Both the position numbers and the translations under genes were made by a program. From assembly GCA_965242795.1 (NCBI GenBank), contig OZ251505.1:1922001-1986000 (forward strand): a stretch of DNA of 64,000 nucleotides, given 5' to 3'. The notes beneath the pieces are model-generated. The model saw nothing but the letters and a program-made list of their open reading frames with translations. It was not told the origin of the DNA and did not search any database. This DNA comes from Bin18 sp965242795 (GTDB lineage: Bacteria; Desulfobacterota; Binatia; Bin18). The stretch's first letter is position 1, and every line of letters begins with the position of its first letter. Below are positions 1 through 8,062 of this stretch, one piece after another.

Positions 1-2
1 CG

Positions 3-467
3 GGCATCGGCGCGGCCATGATCGGCTGGTTCGGCTGCGCCATGCTCTGCTACGTCACGCCCAAGGAGCACCTCGGCTTGCCCGACCGCGACGACGTCAA
101 GGACGGGGTGATCGCGTACAAGATCGCGGCGCACGCCGCGGACCTCGCCAAGGGCCATCCCGGCGCCCAGGCGCGCGACGATGCGCTCTCGCAGGCGCGC
201 TTCGAGTTCCGCTGGGAAGATCAGTTCCATTTGTCCCTGGACCCGGACACCGCCCGCCACTTCCACGACGAGACCCTGCCGGCCGAGGGCGCGAAGCTGG
301 CCCATTTCTGCTCGATGTGCGGGCCGCACTTCTGTTCGATGAAGATCACGCAGGACGTGCGCGACTATGCCGAGCGGAAACGGCTGGACGAGGCCGCGGC
401 CCTGGAAACCGGCCTGCGCGAGAAGGCCGAGGAATTCCGGCAGGGCGGCGCGGAGCTCTACCGCTGA
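3..467 (+). CDS. thiC: Phosphomethylpyrimidine synthase ThiC, C-terminal part
   Basis: ThiC is a radical-SAM enzyme that rearranges aminoimidazole ribotide into the hydroxymethylpyrimidine phosphate of thiamine. Only the last ~154 codons are present; the frame is open to the left edge, so the gene starts outside the window. The ThiC-specific C-terminal cluster motif CSMCGPHFCSMK (CX2CX4C, ligating the 4Fe-4S cluster) lies near positions 313-350. The upstream segment GCAMLCYVTPKEHLGLP and the following acidic segment are also typical of ThiC. The end at the TGA looks natural for the family. A small unknown gene follows after 57 bp on the same strand. Confidence 0.95.
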   Translation, partial: GIGAAMIGWFGCAMLCYVTPKEHLGLPDRDDVKDGVIAYKIAAHAADLAKGHPGAQARDDALSQARFEFRWEDQFHLSLDPDTARHFHDETLPAEGAKLAHFCSMCGPHFCSMKITQDVRDYAERKRLDEAAALETGLREKAEEFRQGGAELYR

Positions 468-524
468 GCCGAGACCGGCCCGCGGTCGAACGCTGCGCAC
501 CCGGTTCCGGGGAGGAGACGCCGC

Positions 525-830
525 ATGCCCACGTTGCAGGTCATCGACGGGAAGAAGCCCAAGAAGAATTATGCGCTGGTGTACGGCTTGCGGCTGTACG
601 CGGACGCCGACGTGCAGCGCATCGAGGGCGGCACCGTCGTGCAGGCCGACGGGCGGGAGAGCCGGGTCACGCTGCACCTACTGGAAGGCAGCCGCGAGCA
701 GATCCGGGCGCGACTGCTGGACAGCATCGACGCGTTTTTCGACATCTACGGGGAGGAGGAGCAGGAAAAGCCGCCCTCACCGCGGCTCGTTCCCGTCTCC
801 GGGGCACGGGACGACGAGCCGGGGTGTTGA
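525..830 (+). CDS. Small conserved-looking protein of unknown function
   Basis: This 101-aa protein was not recognised. It is charged and has no signal peptide or membrane segment. The first ~75 residues look like a compact alternating beta/alpha fold; the tail is rich in Glu, Pro and Arg. The ATG has a purine-rich GGGGAGGAG just upstream, and the gene sits 57 bp after thiC in the same direction, so it may be co-transcribed. Codon use matches its neighbours, which supports it as a real gene. No function is proposed. Confidence 0.6.
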   Translation: MPTLQVIDGKKPKKNYALVYGLRLYADADVQRIEGGTVVQADGRESRVTLHLLEGSREQIRARLLDSIDAFFDIYGEEEQEKPPSPRLVPVSGARDDEPGC

Positions 831-836
831 GCGGCG

Positions 837-1259
837 CTATCCCTTGAAGCCCTTGCGCAGGGCGCGCACCGTGCGAATGACGGCGGGGAGGCCGGTGGCT
901 TTTTCCGCCTTGGCCACCTGCGCCAACGCGTTGCGCTCCGGCCGGCTCAGGCCATTTTCCTCTTGCAGGGCGGGGTTGCGGAGGAATTGCTGCCACGCCG
1001 AGTTGCCGGGCGCCGCGGGTTTTTCGCGGCCGAGCAGGGAGCGGACGCGGGGATTGGCCAACAGGTAGAGATCCTGGGAATCGAGTTTGAGGACGGCGGA
1101 AATTTTTTCCACGACCTTGAGGCTGGGATGGCGCAGGCCGCGCTCCAGGTAGCCGATGTAATTGGCCCGCACGCCGACCTTCTTCGCCACGACGCCCTGC
1201 GTGAGGCCCAGCTCGCGCCGCCGCACTTCGATCACCCGTCCGAAATTTTTGTCGGCCAT
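837..1259 (-). CDS. XRE-family helix-turn-helix transcriptional regulator
   Basis: DNA-binding protein of about 140 aa. The N-terminal half is a classic XRE/Cro HTH: a helix with RRRELGLTQGVVAKKVGV, a recognition region with NYIGYLERGLRHPSL, and a closing helix ending LDSQDLYLLANP. The C-terminal half is charged and helical and was not recognised; it may mediate dimerisation or ligand sensing. The ATG at 1259 was chosen because MADKNFGRV runs straight into the HTH; an in-frame GTG at 1277 is the alternative. It converges on the small gene ending at 830, only 6 bp away. Its target is unknown. Confidence 0.85.
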   Translation of the reverse strand: MADKNFGRVIEVRRRELGLTQGVVAKKVGVRANYIGYLERGLRHPSLKVVEKISAVLKLDSQDLYLLANPRVRSLLGREKPAAPGNSAWQQFLRNPALQEENGLSRPERNALAQVAKAEKATGLPAVIRTVRALRKGFKG

Positions 1260-1377
1260 ACCCTGCGCTCTTCTCACGCCTTCCCGGCGAAACGAGGAAG
1301 CGACTTAGCACACTTGGCCGGAGGGCAAAACCGGCCGGCGTCGCACGCCGAGCGGGGGCAAGTGGCGTAGGCCGACG

Positions 1378-1410
1378 TCGAAAAGCCCGCGATGGCCGCG
1401 GGCTTTTCGA
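1378..1410 (-). terminator. Intrinsic hairpin downstream of tRNA-Val
   Basis: A perfect 14-bp inverted repeat (TCGAAAAGCCCGCG / CGCGGGCTTTTCGA, 5-nt loop) begins directly beyond the 3' end of the leftward tRNA-Val. The T-run lies inside the descending arm, as in many tRNA terminators. Confidence 0.75.
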
Positions 1411-1484
1411 TGGTCGCACGGTGACTCGAACACCGGACCTCTTGCATGTGAGGCAAGCGCTCTAGCCGGCTGAGCTATGCGACC
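1411..1484 (-). tRNA. tRNA-Val (anticodon CAC)
   Basis: Reading leftwards, the sequence folds as a canonical cloverleaf. The acceptor stem is GGTCGCA/TGCGACC, the D arm is GCTC-AGCCGGCTA-GAGC, the anticodon stem is CTTGC/GCAAG around loop CTCACAT, and the T arm is CGGTG-TTCGAGT-CACCG with discriminator A. The anticodon CAC reads the valine codon GUG, which is abundant in this high-GC genome. CCA is not encoded. It follows the fmdB end of the leftward operon by about 75 bp and is followed by its own terminator hairpin. Confidence 0.95.
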
Positions 1485-1559
1485 GCAGGTGAGTGCTCGT
1501 GCAGGGATTTTGTACCACGGCTCAGGGAGGGGCGTAAGAGGCGCGCCGGGCCGGGAGAC

Positions 1560-1922
1560 TTACGCCGGGGAGGAACTGGCGGGCTTGGACGAGCCCGACG
1601 TCTTGGCAGCCGCGCCGTCGGACTTGGAAGACGTCGAACTCGACGTATCGGATTTCGGCTTGTCGGCTTTGGCGGTCCCGTTCTTGGATTCGCCGGGTTT
1701 GGATTCGTCGGCTTTGGACGGTTTCTTACCGTCCTTGGCGTAGTCGGTGACGTACCAGCCGCTGCCCTTGAGATGGAAGGACGACCGCGAGATGAGCTTG
1801 GTCACGGCGACCCGCTTGTCGCACGCGGGGCACGTCGTGCGCTTGAGCGGCGTGTCGGTAATGCGCTGCGACACCTCGAATTCGGCGCCGCACTTCTTAC
1901 ACGCGTATTCGTAGATCGGCAT
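1560..1922 (-). CDS. FmdB-family zinc-ribbon protein
   Basis: 120-aa protein beginning MPIYEYACKKCGAEFEV, the signature start of the FmdB/CxxC zinc-ribbon family, with a second zinc pair (CPACDK) about 20 residues later. The two CxxC pairs would bind one zinc ion. The last ~60 residues are a low-complexity Ser/Lys/Asp/Ala tail, common in this family and likely disordered. The family was named from a proposed regulator of formamidase, but its general role is unknown. It is the last gene of the leftward operon maf-yggS-proC-yggT-fmdB, 75 bp after yggT. Confidence 0.85.
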   Translation of the reverse strand: MPIYEYACKKCGAEFEVSQRITDTPLKRTTCPACDKRVAVTKLISRSSFHLKGSGWYVTDYAKDGKKPSKADESKPGESKNGTAKADKPKSDTSSSTSSKSDGAAAKTSGSSKPASSSPA

Positions 1923-1997
1923 CGGGAGGAACCCCCGCGTCGGCTGTGGAAGGTGGAGGAACGCTAATCACGGCCCGCCCCCTTGTCAAGGCGGGCC

Positions 1998-2303
1998 TCA
2001 GCGCAGCAGCAGCGCCACGTCGGAGAGACTCCCGATCACGAAAATCTGCAAGAACTGGATGAGCAGCAAGAGCAGCAGCGGGGTGAGATCGACCATGCCG
2101 ACGACGGTCGGGAAGGGGAGCAGCCGGCGCACCGCGTACAGCACCGGGTCGGTGACCGACGCGAAAAAGCGGACGATCGGATTGTACGGGTCGGCGTTCA
2201 CCCACGACATGACCACGCGAATGACCAGCACCCAGAAGTAGAGGGTCAACAGGGAATTCAGTATGAAGGTGACGGCTTGCAGCAGATTGCCGAGAATGAA
2301 CAT
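1998..2303 (-). CDS. yggT: YggT-family integral membrane protein
   Basis: 101-aa inner-membrane protein. Two hydrophobic segments (residues ~5-30 and ~68-95) flank the family-defining central motif RVVMSWVNADPYNPIVRF and the following TDPVLYAVRRLLP. YggT proteins are conserved next to proC and yggS in many bacteria and cyanobacteria (YlmG/Ycf19); they have been linked to osmotic shock resistance and to plastid/nucleoid or division functions, but no activity is established. Here it lies 33 bp after proC, the classic arrangement. Confidence 0.9.
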   Translation of the reverse strand: MFILGNLLQAVTFILNSLLTLYFWVLVIRVVMSWVNADPYNPIVRFFASVTDPVLYAVRRLLPFPTVVGMVDLTPLLLLLLIQFLQIFVIGSLSDVALLLR

Positions 2304-2336
2304 GGAGACTTCCTTCCTGGTGGCGCCGGCCGAGGC

Positions 2337-3191
2337 TCATCCGCGGCCGAGTGCGCGCGAGCGGCGCGTGGCCGCGTCCACGGCCGCGGCCACGGTACGG
2401 GAAAAGCGTCCTTTCTCCAGCCGCGCGAGGCCGGCCAGCGTGGTGCCGCCCGGAGACGAAACCATGTCGCGGAGTGCTTTTGGGCTCTGACCGGTCTCTT
2501 GCAGCATGGCGACCGCGCCGGCCAGCGTTTGCAACGTCAGCCGCTCGGCAATGGCCGGGCTGAGCCCTTTTTCGACGCCGCCGGCGATCAGCGCCTCCGC
2601 GAAGAGATAGACGTACGCCGGTCCGCTGCCGGACAGGCCGGTCACCGCGTCGAGCAGCTTTTCGTCCCGGACGGCCAGCGCGTCCCCGACCCCGCGAAAG
2701 AAGGCGAGCGCCAGTTTTTCGTCCGCGGGCGTGGCGTGCGTGCCGCGCACGATGACCGTCATGCTCTTACCCAGCAGCGCCGGGGTGTTGGGCATCACGC
2801 GGATCACCCGGGCGTCGGGGCCGAGCCCGCGCTCCAGGCGCTTCAGCGGGACGCCGGCCGCAATCGAAACGAACCGCTTGGCCGGCGTGACCGCGGGCCG
2901 GATTTCGGCGAGTACGGCATCGATGATCTGCGGCTTGACCGCCAGGACGACGGTTTCCGCCCGGCGCACGAGCGCCCGATTGTCGCGCGTGCCGGCGACC
3001 CGATAGCGGCGCGTGACGCGGCGCAACTGGGCGGGGACCGCGTCGCTCGCCACGATGTCGTCCGGCGCGTACAGCCCGGCGCCGAGCACGCCCTTGATGA
3101 GGGCGCCGGCCATGTTGCCGGCGCCGATGAAGCCGACTTTCTTCGGGCTCGACGCCTTGACGCCGGACTTTTTCGCGGTGGGATTCTTCAT
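2337..3191 (-). CDS. proC: Pyrroline-5-carboxylate reductase
   Basis: ProC carries out the last step of proline synthesis, NAD(P)H-dependent reduction of 1-pyrroline-5-carboxylate to L-proline, in the cytosol. After a basic N-terminal leader (MKNPTAKKSG) comes the Rossmann nucleotide-binding motif VGFIGAGNMAGALIKGVL. The middle contains the typical VLAVKPQ and RVMPNTPALLG segments, and the C-terminal dimerisation domain has LSGSGPAYVYLFAEALI and SSPGGTTLAGL. Start chosen at the ATG at 3191, preceded by GAGGCGG at good spacing; longer in-frame readings are not supported. It follows yggS by 19 bp. Confidence 0.96.
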   Translation of the reverse strand: MKNPTAKKSGVKASSPKKVGFIGAGNMAGALIKGVLGAGLYAPDDIVASDAVPAQLRRVTRRYRVAGTRDNRALVRRAETVVLAVKPQIIDAVLAEIRPAVTPAKRFVSIAAGVPLKRLERGLGPDARVIRVMPNTPALLGKSMTVIVRGTHATPADEKLALAFFRGVGDALAVRDEKLLDAVTGLSGSGPAYVYLFAEALIAGGVEKGLSPAIAERLTLQTLAGAVAMLQETGQSPKALRDMVSSPGGTTLAGLARLEKGRFSRTVAAAVDAATRRSRALGRG

Positions 3192-3210
3192 AACGGAACC
3201 GCCTCGTCGT

Positions 3211-3909
3211 TCATGCGTTGTCCGGTCGTGCGCCGAAGATGGCCCGGCCCACGCGCACGATGGTGGCACCTTCCTCTATGGCGACCGGAAAATCGTGGCT
3301 CATCCCCATCGACAACTCGTGCAGCGCAACGTTGTCGGCGGCGACTCTAGCATAGCGCTCCCGCAGCCGCGCCAGTTGGCGAAAATAGGGCCGCGCCTCG
3401 GCCGGGTCGGCCACCGCGGGGGGAATCGCCATGAAGCCGCCGACGTGCAGGTGGGGGAGTCCCGCGACACCCTCCAGCAGATCATCGACCGCCTCGGGCC
3501 GTACGCCGGCTTTGTCCGCCTCCGCGGCCAGGTTGATCTCGATGAGCGCGTGGACGCGGCCTCCGCGGCGCGCGGCCTGCCGGTCGAGTTCTTTCGCCAG
3601 CGGAAAACCGTCCAGCGAGTGAATGAGGTCGAAGATCGGCACCGCATGTTTGGCCTTGTTGCGTTGCAGGCGGCCGATGAGATGCCAAGTGGCGGGTTCG
3701 GGTACCGCGGCGATTTTCCGTTGCGCCTCCTGCACGTAGTTTTCCCCGATATGCGTAGCTCCGGCACGGAGCGCGGCGCGTACCGAGTCGGCGGATTTGG
3801 TCTTGGCCGCACAGACCAGCGTGACGTCTTCGGGACGGCGGCCGGCGCGTTGCGCGGCGCGGGCGACCTGCTCGGTCACGCGGGCGTAATTCGCGGCAAC
3901 GTCTTCCAT
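3211..3909 (-). CDS. yggS: YggS-family pyridoxal-phosphate homeostasis protein
   Basis: 232-aa single-domain TIM-barrel PLP-binding protein (YggS/PROSC/YBL036C). It buffers pyridoxal phosphate and affects amino- and keto-acid pools; no enzymatic reaction is known. The PLP lysine lies in LVCAAKTKSAD near residue 36. Other family landmarks are GENYVQEAQRKI, WHLIGRLQRNKAKH, HVGGFMAIPP, LSMGMSHDFPVAIEEGAT and VRVGRAIFG. The usual yggS-proC-yggT order holds here. Gap to maf upstream is 9 bp. Confidence 0.95.
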   Translation of the reverse strand: MEDVAANYARVTEQVARAAQRAGRRPEDVTLVCAAKTKSADSVRAALRAGATHIGENYVQEAQRKIAAVPEPATWHLIGRLQRNKAKHAVPIFDLIHSLDGFPLAKELDRQAARRGGRVHALIEINLAAEADKAGVRPEAVDDLLEGVAGLPHLHVGGFMAIPPAVADPAEARPYFRQLARLRERYARVAADNVALHELSMGMSHDFPVAIEEGATIVRVGRAIFGARPDNA

Positions 3910-3918
3910 CTGCCTTTG

Positions 3919-4530
3919 TCAAGCAACCGACGCCAGTAGCCCCGCTGCGCGTAACGCGGCGCCCACCTCGTCGAGCGGCAGGCCGATGACGTTGGAGAGC
4001 GAGCCGTCCACCCGATCGACCAGGGCGCGGCCTGCTCCCTGCACCGCGTACGCGCCGGCCTTGTCGAACGGCTCGCCGGTATCCAGATAGGCGCCGATGG
4101 CGGCTTCGGACAACGTCCGAAAGCGTACGTGGCTGGTCACGACCTGCGCCGGCCCGGCATCGTCGGCCCGGTCGCACAACACGAAACCCGTCAGCACCCG
4201 GTGCGTGCGACCGGACAGGCGGCGCAACATGCCGCGCGCGTCCTCGGCATCGGCCGGTTTGCCGAACACCGTACCGTCGAGCGTCACCGCGGTATCCGCT
4301 GCCAGGATCCACGCGCCCGGGCAGCGGCGGGCGACCGTGCGCGCTTTCGTCTCCGCAATCCGCGCCACGTAGGCGTCGGGCGGCTCGCTGCGGCGCCGCG
4401 TCTCATCGGCGTGGCTGGGAACGATGCGGAAGCCGCGCCCGCTTTTTTCCAGGGCCTTTTCCAACAGATCGCGCCGGCGGGGCGAAGCCGACGCCAGCAC
4501 GAGGCGCGGAGCCGGTACGTTACTCCGCAT
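3919..4530 (-). CDS. maf: Maf-family nucleoside triphosphate pyrophosphatase
   Basis: About 203 aa. Maf proteins hydrolyse dTTP/UTP or modified nucleotides to monophosphates and influence septum formation and cell division. The N-terminal substrate loop LVLASASPRRRDLL, the catalytic-region ILAADTAVTLDGTVFGKP, the AYLDTGEPFDKAGAYAVQG segment and the SNVIGLPL end are all present, identifying the YhdE (dTTP/UTP) type. The ATG at 4530 overlaps the end of the LLM oxidoreductase gene by 11 bp, so translation is probably coupled. Confidence 0.93.
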   Translation of the reverse strand: MRSNVPAPRLVLASASPRRRDLLEKALEKSGRGFRIVPSHADETRRRSEPPDAYVARIAETKARTVARRCPGAWILAADTAVTLDGTVFGKPADAEDARGMLRRLSGRTHRVLTGFVLCDRADDAGPAQVVTSHVRFRTLSEAAIGAYLDTGEPFDKAGAYAVQGAGRALVDRVDGSLSNVIGLPLDEVGAALRAAGLLASVA

Positions 4531-5563
4531 GGGCCTGCTTGAAGTGCGGAACGACTTCGGCACCGAACTGCCGGATGCACGCGATGACCCGATCCGGGGC
4601 CGGACCCAGCGGCAGGCGGAACCGCATGATGACGTAATCCGCGCCGACGACATCGCGCCACATTTCGAGTTGCTCGATGCACTCCTCGGGCGCGCCCATG
4701 ACCAGATACTTGCTCAACTTCTCGACCGTGAAGTCGGCTTCCGAGGTGAACTCGTCGTTGGGCGAGAGCAGCTTCCAGCGCCAGTAGAACAGCATCTCCT
4801 GCACCCACAGCGGCCCGAACGTAGCCTCGGCTTCCCCGCGGGTGGGAGCGACCCAACCGTCGCGCATCAGTACCACCTTGGGCGTCCGGCCGTGTGCGGC
4901 CGCGGCCTCGCGGTACTGCGCGGCCTGGGCTTGCAGGTTGGGAATCGGATCCCAGAAAGGCAGGATGCCCCACGCGTCGCCCAGGCGCCCGGCGCGGCGA
5001 ATGGCCTCCGGGTAGGCGGCCCCGATCCACAGCGGCGGGCCGCCGGTCTGGTACGGCTTGGGCGTCAGCAGCACGTCGTCGAACTGGAACCGTTTGCCGT
5101 GGTACGAAAACGGCTCGTGGCGGCTCCAGGCCAGGCGCAGGACGTCCAGACTTTCTTCGAAGCGCGAGAAGCGCTGTTTGTAGGGCTCGTTGAAGAGCCG
5201 GAAATAGTCGGGGTGATAGCCCAGCCCGACGCCCAGAACGACGCGGCCCTTGGACATCAGGTCGATCATGGCCACGTCTTCGGCCAAGTGCATGGGGTTG
5301 TAGTAGGGCGTTTGCAGCACGAACGTGCCCAGATCGACCCGGCTCGTGCGCGTGGCATAGCCGGCCAGCATGACCAGCGGCGGCGGGAACATGGTTTCGG
5401 TGCGGTGGTGCCGCTCCGGCAGGAAGACGCCGTCGAAGCCGGCCTCCTCGGCGACGATGCCCTCGTTCAGCAACTGGTCGCAGAAGCGGGCCGCGGCTTC
5501 GGGCGAGGGCGCCGGCTGATTGTACGGGCCGCCGTGCGTGTCCGGCATGTATCCGATCTTCAT
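4520..5563 (-). CDS. LLM-class (luciferase-like) flavin-dependent oxidoreductase
   Basis: About 347-aa TIM-barrel flavoprotein of the bacterial luciferase superfamily, which uses FMNH2 or F420. Family landmarks are EEAGFDGVFLPERHH near the N-terminus, the sheet around SRVDLGTFVLQTPYYNPMHLAEDVAMIDLMSKGRVVLG-type residues ~80-120, RFEESLDVLRLAW, and PLWIGAAYPEAIRRAGRLGDAW near residue 200. The substrate cannot be inferred. The ATG at 5563 (MKIGYMPDTHGG) is preferred over an in-frame start 33 bp upstream because it has GGAGG nearby. First gene of the leftward maf-yggS-proC-yggT-fmdB operon. Confidence 0.88.
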   Translation of the reverse strand: MKIGYMPDTHGGPYNQPAPSPEAAARFCDQLLNEGIVAEEAGFDGVFLPERHHRTETMFPPPLVMLAGYATRTSRVDLGTFVLQTPYYNPMHLAEDVAMIDLMSKGRVVLGVGLGYHPDYFRLFNEPYKQRFSRFEESLDVLRLAWSRHEPFSYHGKRFQFDDVLLTPKPYQTGGPPLWIGAAYPEAIRRAGRLGDAWGILPFWDPIPNLQAQAAQYREAAAAHGRTPKVVLMRDGWVAPTRGEAEATFGPLWVQEMLFYWRWKLLSPNDEFTSEADFTVEKLSKYLVMGAPEECIEQLEMWRDVVGADYVIMRFRLPLGPAPDRVIACIRQFGAEVVPHFKQAHAE

Positions 5564-5583
5564 GGGTGCCTTTGGCCTCCGGT

Positions 5584-5916
5584 TCACGACTGACAACGAT
5601 ACGCTTCGGCTTGGAGATAAGTCCGTCCATGGAGGATGTCGATGGCATACTCGGCGCGCGATCCTAGCGGTCCTGTTCGAAGGAAGTGCGTCCCTCCAAG
5701 TTCGCCCGTCTTGTTCCTCATCTGATTGACTGCTCCAAGACGATCAATGGCTTCACTGACATCGATGACCTGAAGGAACTCACAATTCTCGCGGACCCAG
5801 TAGATGTTCGCCCCAAAAACTTCCCTGATGCGAGACCCTTCGGGGGTCATCTTGTTGGCGGCACAGCCACAGAGAACAGCCAGGATCAGCGCCGCCAGGA
5901 CCTTCTTCACCATCAC
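5584..5916 (-). CDS. Small lipoprotein (DUF4156-like)
   Basis: 110-aa predicted lipoprotein. MMVKKVLAALILAVLCGCAA is a short signal peptide ending in a lipobox-like LCGC, with the lipidated cysteine near residue 18. The mature part contains a Cys in ENCEFLQVIDV followed by MRNKTGELGGTHFL, the pattern of DUF4156/RcsF-like small lipoproteins, in which the two mature cysteines could form a disulfide. It sits between the acyl-CoA dehydrogenase and the LLM oxidoreductase on the same strand. Role unknown, probably envelope. Confidence 0.72.
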   Translation of the reverse strand: MMVKKVLAALILAVLCGCAANKMTPEGSRIREVFGANIYWVRENCEFLQVIDVSEAIDRLGAVNQMRNKTGELGGTHFLRTGPLGSRAEYAIDILHGRTYLQAEAYRCQS

Positions 5917-6046
5917 TTCTCCTCCTTCTTCACGGTCACCTTGCCGTTCCTGTCAGCCTTGGCCGTGAACGGCCCGAAACAGGCGTTGCACTGAAGAACT
6001 CGCCGCGAGCAGGGTTCGACGAAGATGGCGTTCCGCGGCGCCCGGG

Positions 6047-7213
6047 TCAGTACGAGCGGGGCAGGCCGAGCACGTGTTCGCCCACGTAGTTGAGGACCAT
6101 TTCCTGCGAGATCGGCGCGATGCGGAACAGCCGCGCCTCCCGCCAGTAGCGCTCGACGTCGTAGTCCTTGATGTAGCCGTAGCCGCCGTGAGCCTGGATG
6201 GCGCGGTCGGTCGCCTCGCAGGCCGCCTCGGCCGCCGTGTATTTGGCAACGTTGGCCTCTTTGCCGCACGGCGCGCCCTGGTCGTACAGCGTCGCGGCCT
6301 TGTACACCATCAGTTCCGCGGTTTCGAGCTTGGCGAACGACTCGGCCAGCGGGAACTGGATGCCCTGGTTCTGGCCGATCGGCCGGCCGAAGACGTGGCG
6401 TTCCTTGGCATACTGGACGGCCTTTTCCACCGCCCGTTTGCCCATGCCGATGCCCTCGGCCGCAATCAGGATGCGCTCGGGGTTGATCCCGTCGAGAATG
6501 TAGTAGAAGCCGCGGCCTTCCTCGCCGATCAGATCTTCCTTGGCGACGTACAGGTTGTCGATGAACAACATGTTGGTATCGACCGCCTTGCGCCCGAGCT
6601 TGTGGAGTTCCTTGACCTCGACCGTCTGCGGGTCGATGTCGGCGAAGAAGAGGCTCATGCCCAGCGTCTTCTTGTCCACCTCGTCGAACGGCGTGGTGCG
6701 GGTGAGCAGCAGCATCTTCTTGGATTCCTGCGCCTTGGTGATGAACACCTTCTGGCCGTTCACCAAATAGCCGTCGCCGTGTCGGGTGGCGAAGGTGGAA
6801 ATCTGGGTCGTGTTCGTGCCGGCGTCGGGTTCGGTCACCGCGAACGACACGTGTATCTCGCCGCGCAGAATCGGCGCCAGATATTTGTCCTTGGCCTCCT
6901 GCGTGCCGTATTTGATGAGCGGCTCCAGGCCGAAAATGCCGAGATGGACGGCCGAACACGCTTGTGTGCCGCCCCCGCACTCGGCCACGGTCTGCATGAC
7001 CAGCGCGGCTTCGGTGATGCCCAGGCCCGCGCCGCCGTACTCTTTCGGGATGGTGATGCCGAGCCAGCCGCCGTCGGCAATCGCCTGGTAGAATTCCCAG
7101 GGAAATTCGCCGCTGTCGTCCCGCTCGCGCCAGTATTCGTCGGGAAAACGGGAGCACAGGGCGCGCACCTGCTTCTGGATTTCCTGTTGTTCGTCGGTCA
7201 GCCGAAAGTCCAT
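6047..7213 (-). CDS. Acyl-CoA dehydrogenase
   Basis: 388-aa FAD enzyme that introduces a 2,3 double bond into an acyl-CoA and passes electrons to ETF. N-terminal alpha domain MDFRLTDEQQEIQKQVR, middle beta domain SFAVTEPDAGTNTTQIST and GYLVNGQKVFIT, C-terminal alpha domain with ERHVFGRPIGQNQGIQFPLA and AIQAHGGYGYIKDYDVERYWREARL. At the position where short/medium-chain enzymes carry the catalytic Glu (EGT) it reads RIAPIS, so that base is missing; a Glu at ~246 (NPERILIA) sits where isovaleryl-CoA and long-chain enzymes keep theirs. Start chosen at the ATG at 7213 behind a strong GAGGAGG. Divergent from the PPOX gene. Confidence 0.93.
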   Translation of the reverse strand: MDFRLTDEQQEIQKQVRALCSRFPDEYWRERDDSGEFPWEFYQAIADGGWLGITIPKEYGGAGLGITEAALVMQTVAECGGGTQACSAVHLGIFGLEPLIKYGTQEAKDKYLAPILRGEIHVSFAVTEPDAGTNTTQISTFATRHGDGYLVNGQKVFITKAQESKKMLLLTRTTPFDEVDKKTLGMSLFFADIDPQTVEVKELHKLGRKAVDTNMLFIDNLYVAKEDLIGEEGRGFYYILDGINPERILIAAEGIGMGKRAVEKAVQYAKERHVFGRPIGQNQGIQFPLAESFAKLETAELMVYKAATLYDQGAPCGKEANVAKYTAAEAACEATDRAIQAHGGYGYIKDYDVERYWREARLFRIAPISQEMVLNYVGEHVLGLPRSY

Positions 7214-7384
7214 GTCCGCCTCCTCGGTGTGCACGCCATGACTAACAGTTGCCCCGCGGCCTGCCAATTCCGGGCGGCGGTGCTTGCTTGTCCGCAGCCC
7301 CGGCCTTGGCTAGGCTACGCGCCGATTCGGACTGCCGGAAACAGCACGCCGCGGCGGACTCGCCCGGCCGCGGAGGAGGACCCC

Positions 7385-7846
7385 GTGAACCGACGCAAAT
7401 CCATCGCCATGACGCCCGACGAACTGGCCGCCTATCTCGCCGAGGCGCGCAACATGGCCCTGTGCACCATCGGCAAGGACGGCTATCCGCACGTCGTCGC
7501 CATGTCGTACATGGCCAAGGACGGCATCATCTACATGACCTCGTTCCGCAAGGCGCAGAAGGTCCTGAACGCCAAGCGCAACCCGCGCGTCGCGGTGATG
7601 GTCGAGTCGGGCCGCGCCTACGCCGAATTGAAGGGCGTGCTGATCCGCGGGGACTGCGAGGTCATCGAGCGGGACGACGACGTGTGGCGCATCATGAAAG
7701 AGGTGCGCGACTTCCAGGGCACCACGGTATCGCCCACGGAAGACGCGGTCCTCGAAGAGCGCGCCAAGAAACGTGCCGTCCTCAAAATCACCCCGGTCAA
7801 GACGGCGAGCTGGGATCACACCAAGTTACCCGCGGGCGTGTACTGA
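7385..7846 (+). CDS. PPOX-class (pyridoxamine oxidase-like) flavin/F420-binding protein
   Basis: About 153 aa, split-barrel fold of the PNPOx-like superfamily that binds FMN, F420 or heme. Landmarks are MTPDELAAYLAEARNMALCT, GYPHVVAMSYM, a FRKAQKVLNAKRNPRVAVMVE segment contacting the cofactor phosphate, and LKGVLIRGDCEVI. The GTG at 7385 is preferred because GGAGGAGG lies just upstream; an ATG at 7409 is the alternative. Divergent from the acyl-CoA dehydrogenase across a 171-bp shared promoter region. Substrate unknown. Confidence 0.85.
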   Translation: MNRRKSIAMTPDELAAYLAEARNMALCTIGKDGYPHVVAMSYMAKDGIIYMTSFRKAQKVLNAKRNPRVAVMVESGRAYAELKGVLIRGDCEVIERDDDVWRIMKEVRDFQGTTVSPTEDAVLEERAKKRAVLKITPVKTASWDHTKLPAGVY

Positions 7847-7859
7847 AAAACCCCCCGTC

Positions 7860-8015
7860 GTAGGGGCGACGCATGCGTCGCCCTTCCATCCGATCTCCCG
7901 TTGTCGTCTGTGAACCCTCTCGGATCAGGTCCGGGGCAGGCTCCAGCCCTTTCCCGGAGGGAGGGAGAATAAAAAGCAAAGCCCCCTCTCCCTCTGGGAG
8001 AGGGTTGGGGTGAGG
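7860..8015. repeat. Two palindromic REP-like repeats between PPOX gene and der
   Basis: Two different dispersed-repeat types lie in this convergent gap. At 7860-7884 is the type GTAGGGGCGACGCATGCGTC, with a perfect 10+10 bp palindrome centred on GCATGC. At 7981-8015 is the type CCCTCTCCCTCTGGGAGAGG followed by a GGGGTGAGGG tail, which forms a hairpin. Both have relatives elsewhere in the window (see 10178, 30745, 60518, 63162). They could act as bidirectional terminators for the two converging genes. Confidence 0.7.
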
Positions 8016-8062
8016 GCTCGCGGTCGCCAACGGTGAATCGGACCGGAACGTTCAAACAGACA

